DNA of 57,123 bases from Terriglobia bacterium (lineage in GTDB: Bacteria > Acidobacteriota > Terriglobia > Terriglobales > Acidobacteriaceae), in NCBI GenBank assembly GCA_020072585.1, contig JAIQGL010000037.1:1-57123 (forward strand), written 5' to 3'. How positions within the stretch are numbered: position 1 is the stretch's first letter; each line of letters begins with the position of its first letter. Position numbers and translations under genes: made by a program. Under the pieces are notes generated by a model, which searched no databases, was not told where the DNA came from, and saw only the letters and a program-made list of their open reading frames with translations. Below are positions 34,901 through 43,590 of the stretch, one piece after another.

Positions 34901-36711
34901 CGCCGGCGCAGAAAGTTTGCCACCTGCTGGGCCACCAGCGTTGTGGTAATAGCGTGGGCCTGCCTGGGTGAGGCCTTGCGAAGACCATACACCGCGATCA
35001 TCGCGTCATCCTTGTCTTCAGCAATCTCAACGTTGTAGTCATTGGCCCGGTTCAGGAATTCCACTGAAACGGAGTTCATCACGTCCGCAATCGACGGCCT
35101 CTTCACCGTGATTGGCGCCAGCAGATCGTTGCTGCTCAGGTCGTAAATCGGCTGCGTGTTCGGCAAAAAGACCGCGCCGTTGCCCACCGCGGATGTATCG
35201 CCATAGGGAATGATTTTCAACATCCCTTCACTCCACACCGCGGCTGAATTTGTCACATCAAGAATTTCCTGGATCCAGTCTGAAGCTGATTTTTGGGCGT
35301 CGAGCACGGGCGAGAGAAAAATGCCGTTGGCCACGCAATAGTTTGAATATTGGGTCAGATCTCCCAGCGGCACCTGTGACTCAGGCTGGACTGTAACGGT
35401 CGCTCCCGGGCCGAGGTTCCAGCCGGCAAACGTTCTTTGTGTGACCGTCGCTAGATTGATTCCATCGGAAGTTTTGAACAGCGCTGGATCGCGTGCCACA
35501 ACATTGATGGCATCAGACACGGAATTAACCGTATTGAAAACAATCTGGAGATTAGCTGCGCCTGTCCCCGTAAAGGGCAGAGACAGACTCTGCGTAACGC
35601 CAGGCTGAATGGTTGCGGCGCCGGTATGGTTGGTGCTCACGTTGATTGGCGTCGCGCCTGCGTTTGTCACGGTGATATTTACCTGGTACTGCACGCCCGC
35701 AGTGTCCAGGCCGAAATCCAGGTAGTACTTATAAAAAGTGCTGCCTCCGCTGCTTTGAATCCGATAAGATCCCATGCCCATTCCGTAATATGGATTGCAG
35801 AGCAGGTCCATGATCACGTCTTTGGGATTGCAGTCGGTAATACCCGAACTGAAGGGGAGCATTCCCAGCACCTCAAAAGACAAGTTGGGCAGGGTTCCGC
35901 TCTCTCCCAGGTCCATCGCCGAAGATGCGACATATGCCACGCCACTGTAGCCCAGGTTCTGACCCGAATGTCGCGAAGTCAGGTAGCTCCATGGCGTCTG
36001 CGGACGCGTCCCGGGAAACAGCGTCAAGTTCAACTTCTGCTGCGGTTGTCCATTGGAATTTGAATCGGGAACCGAGTAGACGTAGGTGATGGTCATCACC
36101 TTTGTGGCGTCCGATGCCGAGAATGTATGCTGCCCCGTGAGCGGATCAAGCGTGTATTGGCCTGATCCGGGCGAGCTGCCCACCAATGTCATCGGGGTCT
36201 GCTGAACTCCAATCAGAGAGCTGATTCCATCAGAGCCGAAATCATTCACCAACAGGTTGTACGAATCCCCACGTGATACGCCGCGACCAGAGTGAAAGAT
36301 GCGCCCGTCAGACGGAGGCATGTATGATCCTCCACCCATGGGCACGGTAAATTGTTCCGATGTGTTCAATAGAGTCAGCCGCCCCTTGGTGTCCCAGACA
36401 TTGTGAATATTCTGAATCGGGCCAAGGCAAAGAGCTGTAGCAACTGCGCTCTGATACGTATACGTTGTGTTGGTGATGGCATTACCGCCGCCGGAACCTA
36501 ATCCCTTCCCCCCGACCTTTTGAGTCGACGTGTGCGGAATTGCGGCGAAATCGCCGCTCCACAGCAAACGTCCAGAGATGCGGTTCTGGCCATAGACAAT
36601 TGGAATCACCTGGCCATAGGAACTGGTTTGCACGCGCAGCGCGTTCAGCAAATTAGGTTTTGCCGCGAGCGCGTTCTTGCCTCCGCCTTTTCCACCTGCC
36701 ATTAAGCCCAT
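31948..36711 (-). CDS. giant tail hub/host-specificity protein with C-terminal Hint domain
   Basis: This protein of about 1587 residues corresponds to the lambda gpJ/GTA gp15-type tail tip protein. The N-terminal part (QTSSYGQVIPIVYGQNRISGRL) is the typical start. Hub domains follow up to about 750 (VANFLRRREVEIRATYTLTL region). A carbohydrate-binding-like jelly roll (about 755-918, TNLLTFSEQFDNAAW) is inserted between LFGTA and TALVNSG. The remaining hub domain is followed by a second jelly-roll-like region (about 1065-1320). A Gly/Ser linker then leads to a Hint domain (about 1445-1587). GGAG lies 11 nt before the chosen ATG; 26 upstream codons are disregarded. It follows the NlpC/P60 gene as in GTA and siphophage clusters. 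Confidence 0.85.
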   Translation of the reverse strand: MGLMAGGKGGGKNALAAKPNLLNALRVQTSSYGQVIPIVYGQNRISGRLLWSGDFAAIPHTSTQKVGGKGLGSGGGNAITNTTYTYQSAVATALCLGPIQNIHNVWDTKGRLTLLNTSEQFTVPMGGGSYMPPSDGRIFHSGRGVSRGDSYNLLVNDFGSDGISSLIGVQQTPMTLVGSSPGSGQYTLDPLTGQHTFSASDATKVMTITYVYSVPDSNSNGQPQQKLNLTLFPGTRPQTPWSYLTSRHSGQNLGYSGVAYVASSAMDLGESGTLPNLSFEVLGMLPFSSGITDCNPKDVIMDLLCNPYYGMGMGSYRIQSSGGSTFYKYYLDFGLDTAGVQYQVNITVTNAGATPINVSTNHTGAATIQPGVTQSLSLPFTGTGAANLQIVFNTVNSVSDAINVVARDPALFKTSDGINLATVTQRTFAGWNLGPGATVTVQPESQVPLGDLTQYSNYCVANGIFLSPVLDAQKSASDWIQEILDVTNSAAVWSEGMLKIIPYGDTSAVGNGAVFLPNTQPIYDLSSNDLLAPITVKRPSIADVMNSVSVEFLNRANDYNVEIAEDKDDAMIAVYGLRKASPRQAHAITTTLVAQQVANFLRRREVEIRATYTLTLGWQFNLLEPMDLVRLTVPELGYNSKPVRITAIREDDNGQLEIDAEDFPFGTASPTLYPQQLPGGFVPQANADPGNINTPIVFEAPFLMSQSGQHEIWMAVSGSSANWGGCHVWVSQDNSEYQQVGQIFGPARMGTLFGTASSRTNLLTFSEQFDNAAWTKDGGSTINADVATAPNNTATADVFVKGGGSFTDWAHLEQHVTGNMSGQSWTFSIWMRVSSGSLPGVALGLCDFTLLSKFSASQTVTSTWQRFSFSASGFNNTGFIAGGILVPGAAGTQVQVWGAQLEQSPAMTPYIPTTTGIATVTALVNSGPDPDVTNYLPVDMTQSFGSLQSGTQTDADSYRTLCYIGGEFIAYQGVNLTAANKYNIGQDGAGNVYLRRGLFGSNVTSHAPGEGVARLDHAIFTYVYDPSFTGKTIYLKFTSFNTSGLMEQSIANATAYQFIVTGKFLQMERVSKNLLGNPGFEYNVAGTPVSTYPNIIAIQSGQRFGDNWNAWNGTPFFSAGDPYMTVDLESSTARTGGRSAMVVNKPGAVLPNDSHFYVQGVISDKVAVTPGENYCFGGWTRLVVDGSLPAGVSLGGVIRVILYDAAGAIISQITYAGWQGGAGLGNGNQDANFLGPAASGTYNGGYYLQSTYFTVPMAFAGAANQNKPAFAAVWCSAILQNTGGSPWTMTGLQFDARFDDCFLFPQWTAAGDEIGKQGSMSNTYTGGLTYTSNTSSVTWSWNINASRTDTALTVNNYSGSRAVTGLSSGTSYNFYPFIDEVNQVVSMVASGGVGSPTWAHSGTSVAWTQEQARGDHFPLSSAPLVASTTTTGSGGGSGGGIGGSCLRDDVLVREKTRGVIKVRDLIVGDWISCPKDKDTPDGWAEVSEVVKNYVSREWVHTSFNAGDWLATTPGHPFTLEDGSMKRAAQLCLEDAVPCKTGITYPVGHTLEAYCATKVSVTIRSARHVFYAGMNSPCILQHNFQPLS
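31951..32379 (-). other. Hint (intein/hedgehog-like) domain at the end of the tail hub
   Basis: The domain has 143 residues. It starts at Cys (CLRDDVLV), with the typical I-x-DL-x-x-GD pattern. Block B is TTPGHPFTLEDG and the end is HVFYAG ... ILQHN. These are the splicing/cleavage blocks A, B, F and G of inteins and bacterial intein-like domains. After HN comes Phe, not Cys/Ser/Thr, and only four more residues. Classical splicing is therefore unlikely, and N-terminal cleavage or side-chain chemistry is more plausible. Confidence 0.75.
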
Positions 36712-36749
36712 GTTGCTTTGCTCCAAACCGCCGTAGAGATTTACTTGCT

Positions 36750-37256
36750 CTAAGATTTTTTTGCGCCGGGCGCACCCCGCTCGGTGCAAGAGTCAGCCTC
36801 GCGGCTGAATTGATTGCTGATCGCTATTTCAAAGTATTTGTGTGCCCGGCCCAACAGTTCTCCATCGCGCAGCGCATCGCTCAGCAACACGCCGTAAGGG
36901 ATGTATGAATGAATCACGATCGGCCAATCCACCACAATCGCGCCGTGGGAATACGTTCTTCCGAATCGAAACACAATGAAATCCGCCGGTTGCGGTGGTC
37001 CATGGATTTCTTCAACAAACCTTTCGATTTCTTTGAGGTAGAGTTCCTCTGATCTGTGCAAGTGCCATTGCACGGAATATTGAGGTGGTTGGTAATCCAG
37101 AGGCAACACGCCGCACTGCTGATAGACCGCTAAAGGAAACATGGCACAGTCGGCTCCAGCATGTTTGACTCGCGCATGGTGATGGTATGGAGTGCCAATC
37201 CACTCTTTGGCTGTGCGAACAATTTCGGTTCGCTGTTCAGCCGTGAGTCGCTTCAT
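36750..37256 (-). CDS. NlpC/P60-type tail peptidase
   Basis: This 168-residue protein has Cys37 (GADCAMF), His104 (YSHGAIVVDW) and a later His116, the expected Cys-His-polar arrangement of the NlpC/P60 superfamily. Phage and GTA tail versions cleave peptidoglycan peptides during DNA entry. It sits between DUF2163 and the hub gene, the usual place (GTA gp14). The C-terminal tail is Lys/Cys-rich. Confidence 0.85.
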   Translation of the reverse strand: MKRLTAEQRTEIVRTAKEWIGTPYHHHARVKHAGADCAMFPLAVYQQCGVLPLDYQPPQYSVQWHLHRSEELYLKEIERFVEEIHGPPQPADFIVFRFGRTYSHGAIVVDWPIVIHSYIPYGVLLSDALRDGELLGRAHKYFEIAISNQFSREADSCTERGAPGAKKS

Positions 37257-37332
37257 AAGGACCGCTTATTTCTCTTCGTCACAGATTTTTTCAACCAGAA
37301 ACGTCATCACCCAACCAACATACATGCGCCCG

Positions 37333-38199
37333 CTATATGGCTGTTTCCGGCACGGGCACATATGGGAAGCCTTCAAAGTTCGGCAGGTTATTGAACTTTG
37401 TTGCGCATGTGTTCTGGGTCTTGTCGCATCCGGGATAGGCCGTAAAGGTATCGCCGGCGTTCGGTACAAAGGGCAGTGGTGAATTAAAAAGCATGACTCC
37501 GGCCTTATATAGCCGGATCGCTTTCACAAGGCCAGCATTCGGACCGCCGGTAAAAATGAGCTGGCCATTATCAAAGTATGCGTCAGGCTGGGTGGAGGTT
37601 GTGATGATCTTGTTGCGCGTACAGCCTGACTGAGCAACAAGATTGTTGGCAAAGCTGGCCTTAAACAAGCCACAACGCGCGTCAAAGAGCGTGTTGGTGC
37701 AACCCGGCTGAAGAATGATCGCCGGAAGTTGCATGTTCAGATAAGCGGTACCGGCATTGACCGTCAACTTTGCTGAGGTGCGTGTTAGTTCGTCAACAGG
37801 GCCGATAAAACCCGAGAACCTCACAACCGTACCAATCTGGTTCGAGTTGGAGTCCATGAACAGGCGGTCGATGCGGAAAGATGCGCCGTCCCAAAGCCCC
37901 TGGCCGATGGCTTGTAAAATCGGGACTCCGTTGACTGTATCGGTCAAGCTGGCTTCGATTGTGACCTCAAGCGTCGCAACATCCATTCCCAGCTTCTCTT
38001 CTATGGCTGACCGCGCGATGTTCGGCGGGCCGGTCAGGAATTTATTGCCCAGCACGACTAGGTTTGTGTCCCATGTGGTGTAGCGCAGGGCCGTGCCGTT
38101 CTTCAGAGTGATCGTGTACAGATCCGCCATGCGGATTTCAGTTGCAGTCTGAAGCCAGAGTGCCAGGTCATTGCCGCCAATGTTTGTGGGGGTCTTCAT
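37333..38199 (-). CDS. DUF2163/phage BR0599-family tail hub protein
   Basis: This 288-residue protein ends in the very characteristic motif PGCDKTQNTCATKFNN followed by NFEGFPYVPVPE, with the paired cysteines and the FRG/FGGFPYVP-like ending of the DUF2163/BR0599 family. The N-terminal half has LYTITLKNGTALRYTTWD. In gene transfer agents this family (gp13) forms the hub below the distal tail protein. Additional cysteines around 165-195 may bind metal, as described for GTA hubs. Confidence 0.9.
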   Translation of the reverse strand: MKTPTNIGGNDLALWLQTATEIRMADLYTITLKNGTALRYTTWDTNLVVLGNKFLTGPPNIARSAIEEKLGMDVATLEVTIEASLTDTVNGVPILQAIGQGLWDGASFRIDRLFMDSNSNQIGTVVRFSGFIGPVDELTRTSAKLTVNAGTAYLNMQLPAIILQPGCTNTLFDARCGLFKASFANNLVAQSGCTRNKIITTSTQPDAYFDNGQLIFTGGPNAGLVKAIRLYKAGVMLFNSPLPFVPNAGDTFTAYPGCDKTQNTCATKFNNLPNFEGFPYVPVPETAI

Positions 38200-38346
38200 T
38201 TTTTCGCAAACCGCCTAGCGTTATCTATGTTGCCAGAAATTACCAATGCTCCTGATGCAGCGCCACTCGCCGCGTGGACGGGCTCGCGTCGCATTTGCTT
38301 TAGCAGAGCTAAAGACCAATAGCTAAGTGCCAGCGACCTGTGCGCT

Positions 38347-39003
38347 TTATTTGCGCACCGAAATCAACTGGACTTCCTTGCACTCGTAAAGGTTGAAATA
38401 GAAATTGCTGAATTCGATTCCCTCTTTGCCGCTGAGAGAACTACCCGTGTGAAAACGGACCCGATGCAGCATGATGAAATCGGCGGTAATTTTTTTCCCC
38501 GCCAGCGGCGCCACAACAAAGGTGACTACGCCATTGGCAACTGAATAATCCGTCCCTTGCACCACACTGCTGCCATCCAAGTACACGGTGGCTGTCTGAT
38601 TCATCGGGTTCTGCACAGCCTCAAGAAAGCCGCCGATGTTGCGCACGAGCTGAAATGATTTGGTGGCGCCGTCACCGGTCCCAATTGGCTGGCCGGTATA
38701 GGCAGAATCTTCAAGACGGCCAGTTATGTCCGATTCATTGAGAAGAAAATCATCAAATCGCCCACCCCGGGCCAGAAAGAAACCGACCAAAGTTTCCAGG
38801 GGAGTTTGTTCGTTTTCATCGCGGGATTTTGGGTCATTGAGGAGATATTCGTAAGTGAGAGAAAATTCCCAGATCGGGTTCTGAAAATTCTGAATGCGGA
38901 CCTCACGCCCGGCCAGAGACTCCTGAATCTCGGTGGAAAATGTTGGTGTCTTGGTGATATTCCAGGCCAGACCACGGATTTTGGGAAACAATACATTGCT
39001 CAT
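38347..39003 (-). CDS. DUF2460-family distal tail protein
   Basis: This 218-residue protein shows the DUF2460 pattern: an N-terminal FPKIRGLAWNITKTPTFSTEI, WEFSLTYEYL, then a C-terminal FVVAPLAGKKITADFIMLHRVRF. In GTAs (gp12) it is the distal tail protein connecting the tube to the hub. The start at 39003 gives the family-typical N-terminus; 18 upstream codons run through the hairpin and are excluded. It is separated from the tape measure gene by a small zinc-ribbon gene, which is not the usual arrangement. Confidence 0.88.
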   Translation of the reverse strand: MSNVLFPKIRGLAWNITKTPTFSTEIQESLAGREVRIQNFQNPIWEFSLTYEYLLNDPKSRDENEQTPLETLVGFFLARGGRFDDFLLNESDITGRLEDSAYTGQPIGTGDGATKSFQLVRNIGGFLEAVQNPMNQTATVYLDGSSVVQGTDYSVANGVVTFVVAPLAGKKITADFIMLHRVRFHTGSSLSGKEGIEFSNFYFNLYECKEVQLISVRK

Positions 39004-39027
39004 AGTCAGATTTCCGTTTTGAACAAA

Positions 39028-39054
39028 AGAAAGAGCAGCCCGGAGGCTGCTCTT
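39028..39054 (-). terminator. leftward intrinsic terminator/attenuator
   Basis: AAGAGCAGCC pairs perfectly with GGCTGCTCTT (loop of 4). Read leftward it is followed by TTCTTTTGTT. It separates the zinc-ribbon gene from the tail tip genes. Confidence 0.7.
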
Positions 39055-39129
39055 CATGACCCGCTGGATTCAGCTCACTGAGACGGGCTAGAGACACTGG
39101 ACATCGGTGCCCAATGACGACGTGGCGCC

Positions 39130-39675
39130 TTATTGCGCTTCATTCAACGCGACAATTGCACATGGTGTTCCGTTCAAGTTAGGAGTTGACGGTTCCAGCA
39201 CAATGTCCCACCGCTTACGGATCGGGATTCCACCCTGAGTACTTGATTCAACCTCATAGCGGTAATAAACACGCGCCAGAGGATAGGGTTTGCCATCAGC
39301 CTGCATGAAATCGCCCTGGACAATTTTTTTGTAGTCTCGAACAGTGAACAGCGTGACCGGTCGAACCCCTGATTTCCAATAGCGCGGCGCATCAGCATCT
39401 CCCCGTTTCAACATTTCAAGATAGATCGTGGCATTGTCAGAGCATTCTTTTCCGCCAACTGCGGTTGGGTGCACGCCACCTGAATTGCTGATTGCTGTGC
39501 CGATTACCACGACCAAACCCCCGACTATTATCAGCATGATCCAAAGCATTTTTTTGCGGCCCTTTTTCGCCGGCTGCCCCTGCTGAACAGCACCGCCTGC
39601 CCCTCCCGCGGCAGCGCCGCACGAGGCACAAAATGGGCCATTCATTTCTTTGCCACACTTCGAACAAAACGCCAT
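39130..39675 (-). CDS. zinc-ribbon, single-span membrane protein within the tail genes
   Basis: This 181-residue protein starts with a C-x2-C ... C-x2-C zinc ribbon (Cys 4, 7, 16, 19), then a Gly/Lys linker, one membrane helix (about 43-62) and a C-terminal domain (about 75-181) of unknown type. This architecture is common in cellular membrane proteins and rare in virion morphogenesis. It lies between the tape measure gene and DUF2460 and is followed by a terminator, so it may be a moron (cargo gene) rather than a structural gene. Confidence 0.75.
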   Translation of the reverse strand: MAFCSKCGKEMNGPFCASCGAAAGGAGGAVQQGQPAKKGRKKMLWIMLIIVGGLVVVIGTAISNSGGVHPTAVGGKECSDNATIYLEMLKRGDADAPRYWKSGVRPVTLFTVRDYKKIVQGDFMQADGKPYPLARVYYRYEVESSTQGGIPIRKRWDIVLEPSTPNLNGTPCAIVALNEAQ

Positions 39676-39760
39676 CTCCGGAGTCCTCCCTGCATTTTTA
39701 AAAAGCGCTTGATCTTAGCAGCGAAGAATAGCCGAAAGCAATTACTTTTTATGGCATTTT

Positions 39761-42118
39761 TTACCCAAAGTTCGTGTTAGACCTTCTTTTCTTAAGCACT
39801 TTTGCCACCTCGTTCCCGATCATGTTGCCATGTTGCTTGATTGTGTCTTTGAAAGAAGCAGCATCGATAGCGTTTACATTGTGATAGACGTTTACATTCA
39901 CCCCTGCGCCCGAGCCGCCGGATGAGACGGTGTTACGCAGGCGGTCGGCTATGCCTGCAGGCAATACCATCTCATTCTTATGGATTAGCGCCAGTTGGTC
40001 ACTATCTACCTCATAAAAGCCGCCAGCCGCGGAATTGACACGGCCCTTAAAGGCTGACAGCATGCCAAATACAGCCATGGTAATGGGAGCTATCAAGGCC
40101 CATCCGAATGGAAGCTTGGCCGCGGAGGCACCCGCCGAGGCGGCTCCCGAAGCAGCTGAACTTTGAATATCCGCCTGGGCAGTCTCAGCACTGGTCTTAA
40201 TGCCAAAAATCTTCATGACAATATGTTGCTCAATCCATTCAGTCACCATTTTGCTGAGGGTATCCACAAAATTCTGGAGCATCTGCTGACCCAGCTTGGC
40301 CACAGCCTGTCCCAGCGACTCCGTTCCCTGAATCATTCCCATGATGCTGGAGGAAAAGAATGACTGAATGTTTTTAGAAAGCGATTTCTCCAGGTCCTGG
40401 CGGTAATCAACTCCTTTTTTGACGATCGCATCTTTCTGCTTTTCTGCATTGCGCGTGGCCTGGACACCCTGGTCATTCGCAAGCCGAGGAGGCGGCGCTG
40501 AACCAATCCCACCCAAGAGTTTTCCTATGACCTGCATTGCATGCGCAGTATCGGTAATCATCACACCAAGCTGGGCTTCATGGTTCTGCACCATCTGTTG
40601 ATCACTTTGCTTGCTGGAATTTACATTTGCGGTATCGCCATCACGTTGGGTTTTGGCCCTATGGGTGACTCCATCTTTCACTACTTTGTTTATGTGGTCT
40701 TGTCCCGCGGCAACGTTTGCCGCATTGTCCGCCAGCACTTCGTCGGCCCGGCGGTTTCCTTCAGCCCATGTGTCACTTATGTACTTCATGGTGCTTTCGG
40801 ATTCCTGGCGCATGGTGCTCAGAAACTGCTTCATCCGCCCGACGGCGCCTGAAATGTCTCCGTGATTCATCGCCTGGAAGGCGTCATAGACAGCTTTCGC
40901 GAACTCCCAGGCCGTTTTTGCGCCGGATACAAGAATGGCAACAAGAATCTTGAGGCCAGCCCAGACCTTATACAGTCCGGCGATAAACATGCGCAGAACC
41001 AGCACAATGGCGTCAAATGCCGGCAGCAGGATCTTTTGTAGTTCGTCGGCAAGCCTGCTCTCTGCTTGCTGCAACTGCTTGGCGCTGTCGATGGCCGACA
41101 GAGTCGCTTGCCCGTGGCCTTCATAGTCCTTCATCTGCTTTCGGATCGCTTCCGAGCCTTGCCTGAGAACTGGGATTAGTTCTTTACCCTTGTCGCCCAG
41201 AAGCGCTGTGGCCGCGGCCAGGTCTTTCTCCGGATTCGTACTGTTTTTGACATGGTCCGCAACCTGAAGAAAAATCTGGTCCAGCGGGGGCAGATGATCC
41301 TTCCAGCCCTTAGTGCTGATGCCAAGTTCGTTGAAAGATTTGATGTTGGCTTCAGACCCATCGCGCGCCTTGTACATGGAATCAGAAAGATTTTGCAGTT
41401 CGCCCGGAAACTCTTTGACTGAAACACCGGCGTGCTGAATCACGTCTTCAAACTCAGTGATCTTGTCCGCGCCCAAACCGGTGCTCTTGGCTACACGGTC
41501 AAGCTCAAGAAACCCATCTTTGGCTTTATTAATAAATTCAATCGCTTCTCCAATGGGTAGTCCCGTGAGTTTGCCGGCAGCGACTCCGATCGCCTCTGAA
41601 ACGCCATTGGCGCCTGTACCGGCTTCCTTCAGCTTCTTGTAAGCCTCCTCCCCGGCTTCTCCGAATTTTTTCACGGTCTCGGTAAACTTGCCGTGTTTGG
41701 CAGAAGTCTTTTCCACTTCCTTTCCGCTGTCATCGGCTTTCTTGCTGAGTTCAGCAGTTGATTTCGCCGCCTTGTCAATTTTCTGGCCGTGGTCTTCAGC
41801 CTTCCTGGCGGTTTTTTCCATGTCATCGCCAAGATCCTTGACTTTCCTGGCCGCTTCGCCAGCGGACTCGCGAGTCTTGCGACCATGCTCCTGAATGCAA
41901 CCTGCCGACTCGAGGGCCGCGGCACCGGTAGTGCGGTAGCTTTCCGCTGCATCCATCGCCATGACACGCACGCTCTGGGTGACCACCTCATGCGTCTCTT
42001 TGAAATGCTTGCCGATTCGAGAGGTGGTCTCGCGCGTGACTGAGATGACCTCCTCCATGTGAGAGGTGAAGTGGCTCTTATCAACGTCGACGAGCAAACT
42101 AAGATTTGACTTTGGCAT
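39761..42118 (-). CDS. tape measure protein
   Basis: This 785-residue protein is rich in Ala, Lys, Glu and Gln. It has long coiled-coil stretches (about 25-170 and 430-560), a hydrophobic region (about 355-400) and a C-terminal part ending GGFYEVDSDQLALIHKNEMVLPAGIADRL, which is typical of phage tail tape measure proteins. These fix tail length; its size would suit a long flexible tail. The ATG overlaps the end of the -1 frame of the chaperone gene by 20 nt, the normal arrangement. Confidence 0.88.
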   Translation of the reverse strand: MPKSNLSLLVDVDKSHFTSHMEEVISVTRETTSRIGKHFKETHEVVTQSVRVMAMDAAESYRTTGAAALESAGCIQEHGRKTRESAGEAARKVKDLGDDMEKTARKAEDHGQKIDKAAKSTAELSKKADDSGKEVEKTSAKHGKFTETVKKFGEAGEEAYKKLKEAGTGANGVSEAIGVAAGKLTGLPIGEAIEFINKAKDGFLELDRVAKSTGLGADKITEFEDVIQHAGVSVKEFPGELQNLSDSMYKARDGSEANIKSFNELGISTKGWKDHLPPLDQIFLQVADHVKNSTNPEKDLAAATALLGDKGKELIPVLRQGSEAIRKQMKDYEGHGQATLSAIDSAKQLQQAESRLADELQKILLPAFDAIVLVLRMFIAGLYKVWAGLKILVAILVSGAKTAWEFAKAVYDAFQAMNHGDISGAVGRMKQFLSTMRQESESTMKYISDTWAEGNRRADEVLADNAANVAAGQDHINKVVKDGVTHRAKTQRDGDTANVNSSKQSDQQMVQNHEAQLGVMITDTAHAMQVIGKLLGGIGSAPPPRLANDQGVQATRNAEKQKDAIVKKGVDYRQDLEKSLSKNIQSFFSSSIMGMIQGTESLGQAVAKLGQQMLQNFVDTLSKMVTEWIEQHIVMKIFGIKTSAETAQADIQSSAASGAASAGASAAKLPFGWALIAPITMAVFGMLSAFKGRVNSAAGGFYEVDSDQLALIHKNEMVLPAGIADRLRNTVSSGGSGAGVNVNVYHNVNAIDAASFKDTIKQHGNMIGNEVAKVLKKRRSNTNFG

Positions 42119-42697
42119 ATATTTGCGGAAGCTTACGGTTCACAGACCCACCTGTGCTTTGGACGGTTTGCGCAAGCTCCAGAAAAGTTGCATTTTCACG
42201 GAACGAGCGGTTGCCGGGAGAGCGTGTTTTGTCGCCCAACAGATAAGCGGCCACCATCACGTGTACCGGCGGGTGCTCCTGCCAGTAGTTGAAAAGCTCA
42301 TTGACTTCCCAAAGAGAGAGCCGGTCGATCTCCCCAAGAGTCCAGCCGGTAGCGGTTGCTATGTGACCATAGACAAATGGCCAGTCGGCTAGACCGGTAC
42401 CGGTGTGGGTTCCCCCGAGGCAGATTTTTTAAGACCCGAAACCTCCAAAACCGCGCCAAAAAGCACAGTAAAGTCCTCCAGGGTCAGTCCATTTTCAAGT
42501 TGCTCAAGTGAGACATCCTGGTGCACCTTGCGGAGTGAGTTAGAAATCACAGGGAGATAACGCATCACGGACGCCAGACCGCTGGACGAGTCCGATGAAT
42601 CCGCTAACAAAGAATCCAGTTGCCGCAGTTCTCCCAGAGTGAGCGATGAGACCGTGAGCTGTCCTAACGATGTAGGTATGGTTTGCTGTTTGAGCAT
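42099..42697 (-). CDS. tail assembly chaperone, long form via -1 frameshift
   Basis: The upstream frame (42389-42697) has AGGAGG before its ATG and encodes 102 residues. In the -1 frame, from the AAAAAA run at 42425-42430, coding continues for 108 residues (DWPFVYGHIATATGWTL, then GEIDRLSLWEVNELF) to a stop at 42099-42101, overlapping the tape measure start. The extension has no start codon before its middle. Fusion at the A-run gives about 199 residues. Tail chaperones (lambda gpG/gpGT, GTA gp10) typically use such a shift at this place. The run CTTAAAAAAT is not a textbook XXXYYYZ heptamer, so the exact slip point is uncertain. Confidence 0.75.
42389..42697 (-). CDS. tail assembly chaperone, short form
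   Basis: This is the zero-frame product of 102 residues, starting MLKQQTIPTSLGQLTVSSLTLGE-like and ending in PTPVPV. It is acidic and helical as expected for the G-type chaperone that coats the tape measure protein. Strong AGGAGG ribosome binding site. It lies between the tail tube and tape measure genes. Confidence 0.8.
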   Translation of the reverse strand: MLKQQTIPTSLGQLTVSSLTLGELRQLDSLLADSSDSSSGLASVMRYLPVISNSLRKVHQDVSLEQLENGLTLEDFTVLFGAVLEVSGLKKSASGEPTPVPV

Positions 42698-42774
42698 CAG
42701 TTCCTCCTGAATCAAGATCGGGCTTTCCACGAATCGAGCAGGCCCGGACCAGGCCGGGTCTGCTGATTGGAGAG

Positions 42775-43506
42775 TTACTCGTTGGAATAGATATCGATCA
42801 CCTGGCCCGCTGCATTCGCGAAGGCCTCAAAATCGAATTCGGGAATGATGAAGTCTTCCTGCTTGGTGGTGAACGAAAGCTTCGAAGCCACCACGGAATA
42901 CAGCAGCACGTTGAATTGATTGTTGTTATAGACAGTTTCCAGCAGGACCTGGATTGTTGGCGCAAAACCCATGAGTTGGTTGGAAATCTTCATGGATGTT
43001 CCGCTGGCGGCTGCTGTGAAGGTGTAAGAAATTGCCACCACGTTGGTTCCGTTGTCGCCAACGTTAAAGGTGTATACGCCTGCCGAAACGGAATACTGGC
43101 CCACGGTGGGCGCCGATGAGACGCGAGTCAATGGCAGACCTGTGGCAGTATAGCGAACACCCCAGTCCTGCACGAACTGGGCGGAATTTGTGACAGTGGC
43201 CGAACCAGCGGCAATAGTCTTGACTTCATCGAGCGCGGTTTGCGTCATACCGGTTGAAAGCGTCTGCCCAAAGAAGAGATCGTTGAGCATTTTGCCGTTG
43301 ATGGACGCGAACTTTGATTTGCCGGTGATTTTGCATTTTCCACGAGCCACGGCTTCAGGAAATTGCTTTTGACCGTAAAGCTGCTTTACGTCGCCGGAGA
43401 TATCCAGCGAGACGTCCTGCAGCGTTCCGAATTTCATGGGAGTGGGGTTCGCAGCCGTGGTAATGACTGGAAAACCCCACAGGGTGCCTGCACCAAATTC
43501 AAACAT
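42775..43506 (-). CDS. major tail tube protein
   Basis: This 243-residue protein starts after AAGGAG. The sequence FGTLQDVSLDISGDVKQLYGQKQFPEAVARGKCKITGKSKF and the C-terminal TKQEDFIIPEFDFEAFANAAGQVIDIYSNE fit phage tail tube proteins. The middle contains a beta-rich insert (about 115-190, VGQYSVSAGVYTFNVGDNG) that could decorate the outside of the tail. Position between terminator and chaperone supports the call. Confidence 0.82.
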   Translation of the reverse strand: MFEFGAGTLWGFPVITTAANPTPMKFGTLQDVSLDISGDVKQLYGQKQFPEAVARGKCKITGKSKFASINGKMLNDLFFGQTLSTGMTQTALDEVKTIAAGSATVTNSAQFVQDWGVRYTATGLPLTRVSSAPTVGQYSVSAGVYTFNVGDNGTNVVAISYTFTAAASGTSMKISNQLMGFAPTIQVLLETVYNNNQFNVLLYSVVASKLSFTTKQEDFIIPEFDFEAFANAAGQVIDIYSNE

Positions 43507-43590
43507 TTCTTCTTTCTCCTTTTTGGGGAGCCCGCCCTGCACTCCCATAAAATTGAAGGCGGCCAGAGCCGCTCATGTAAGCAAGGGTTC

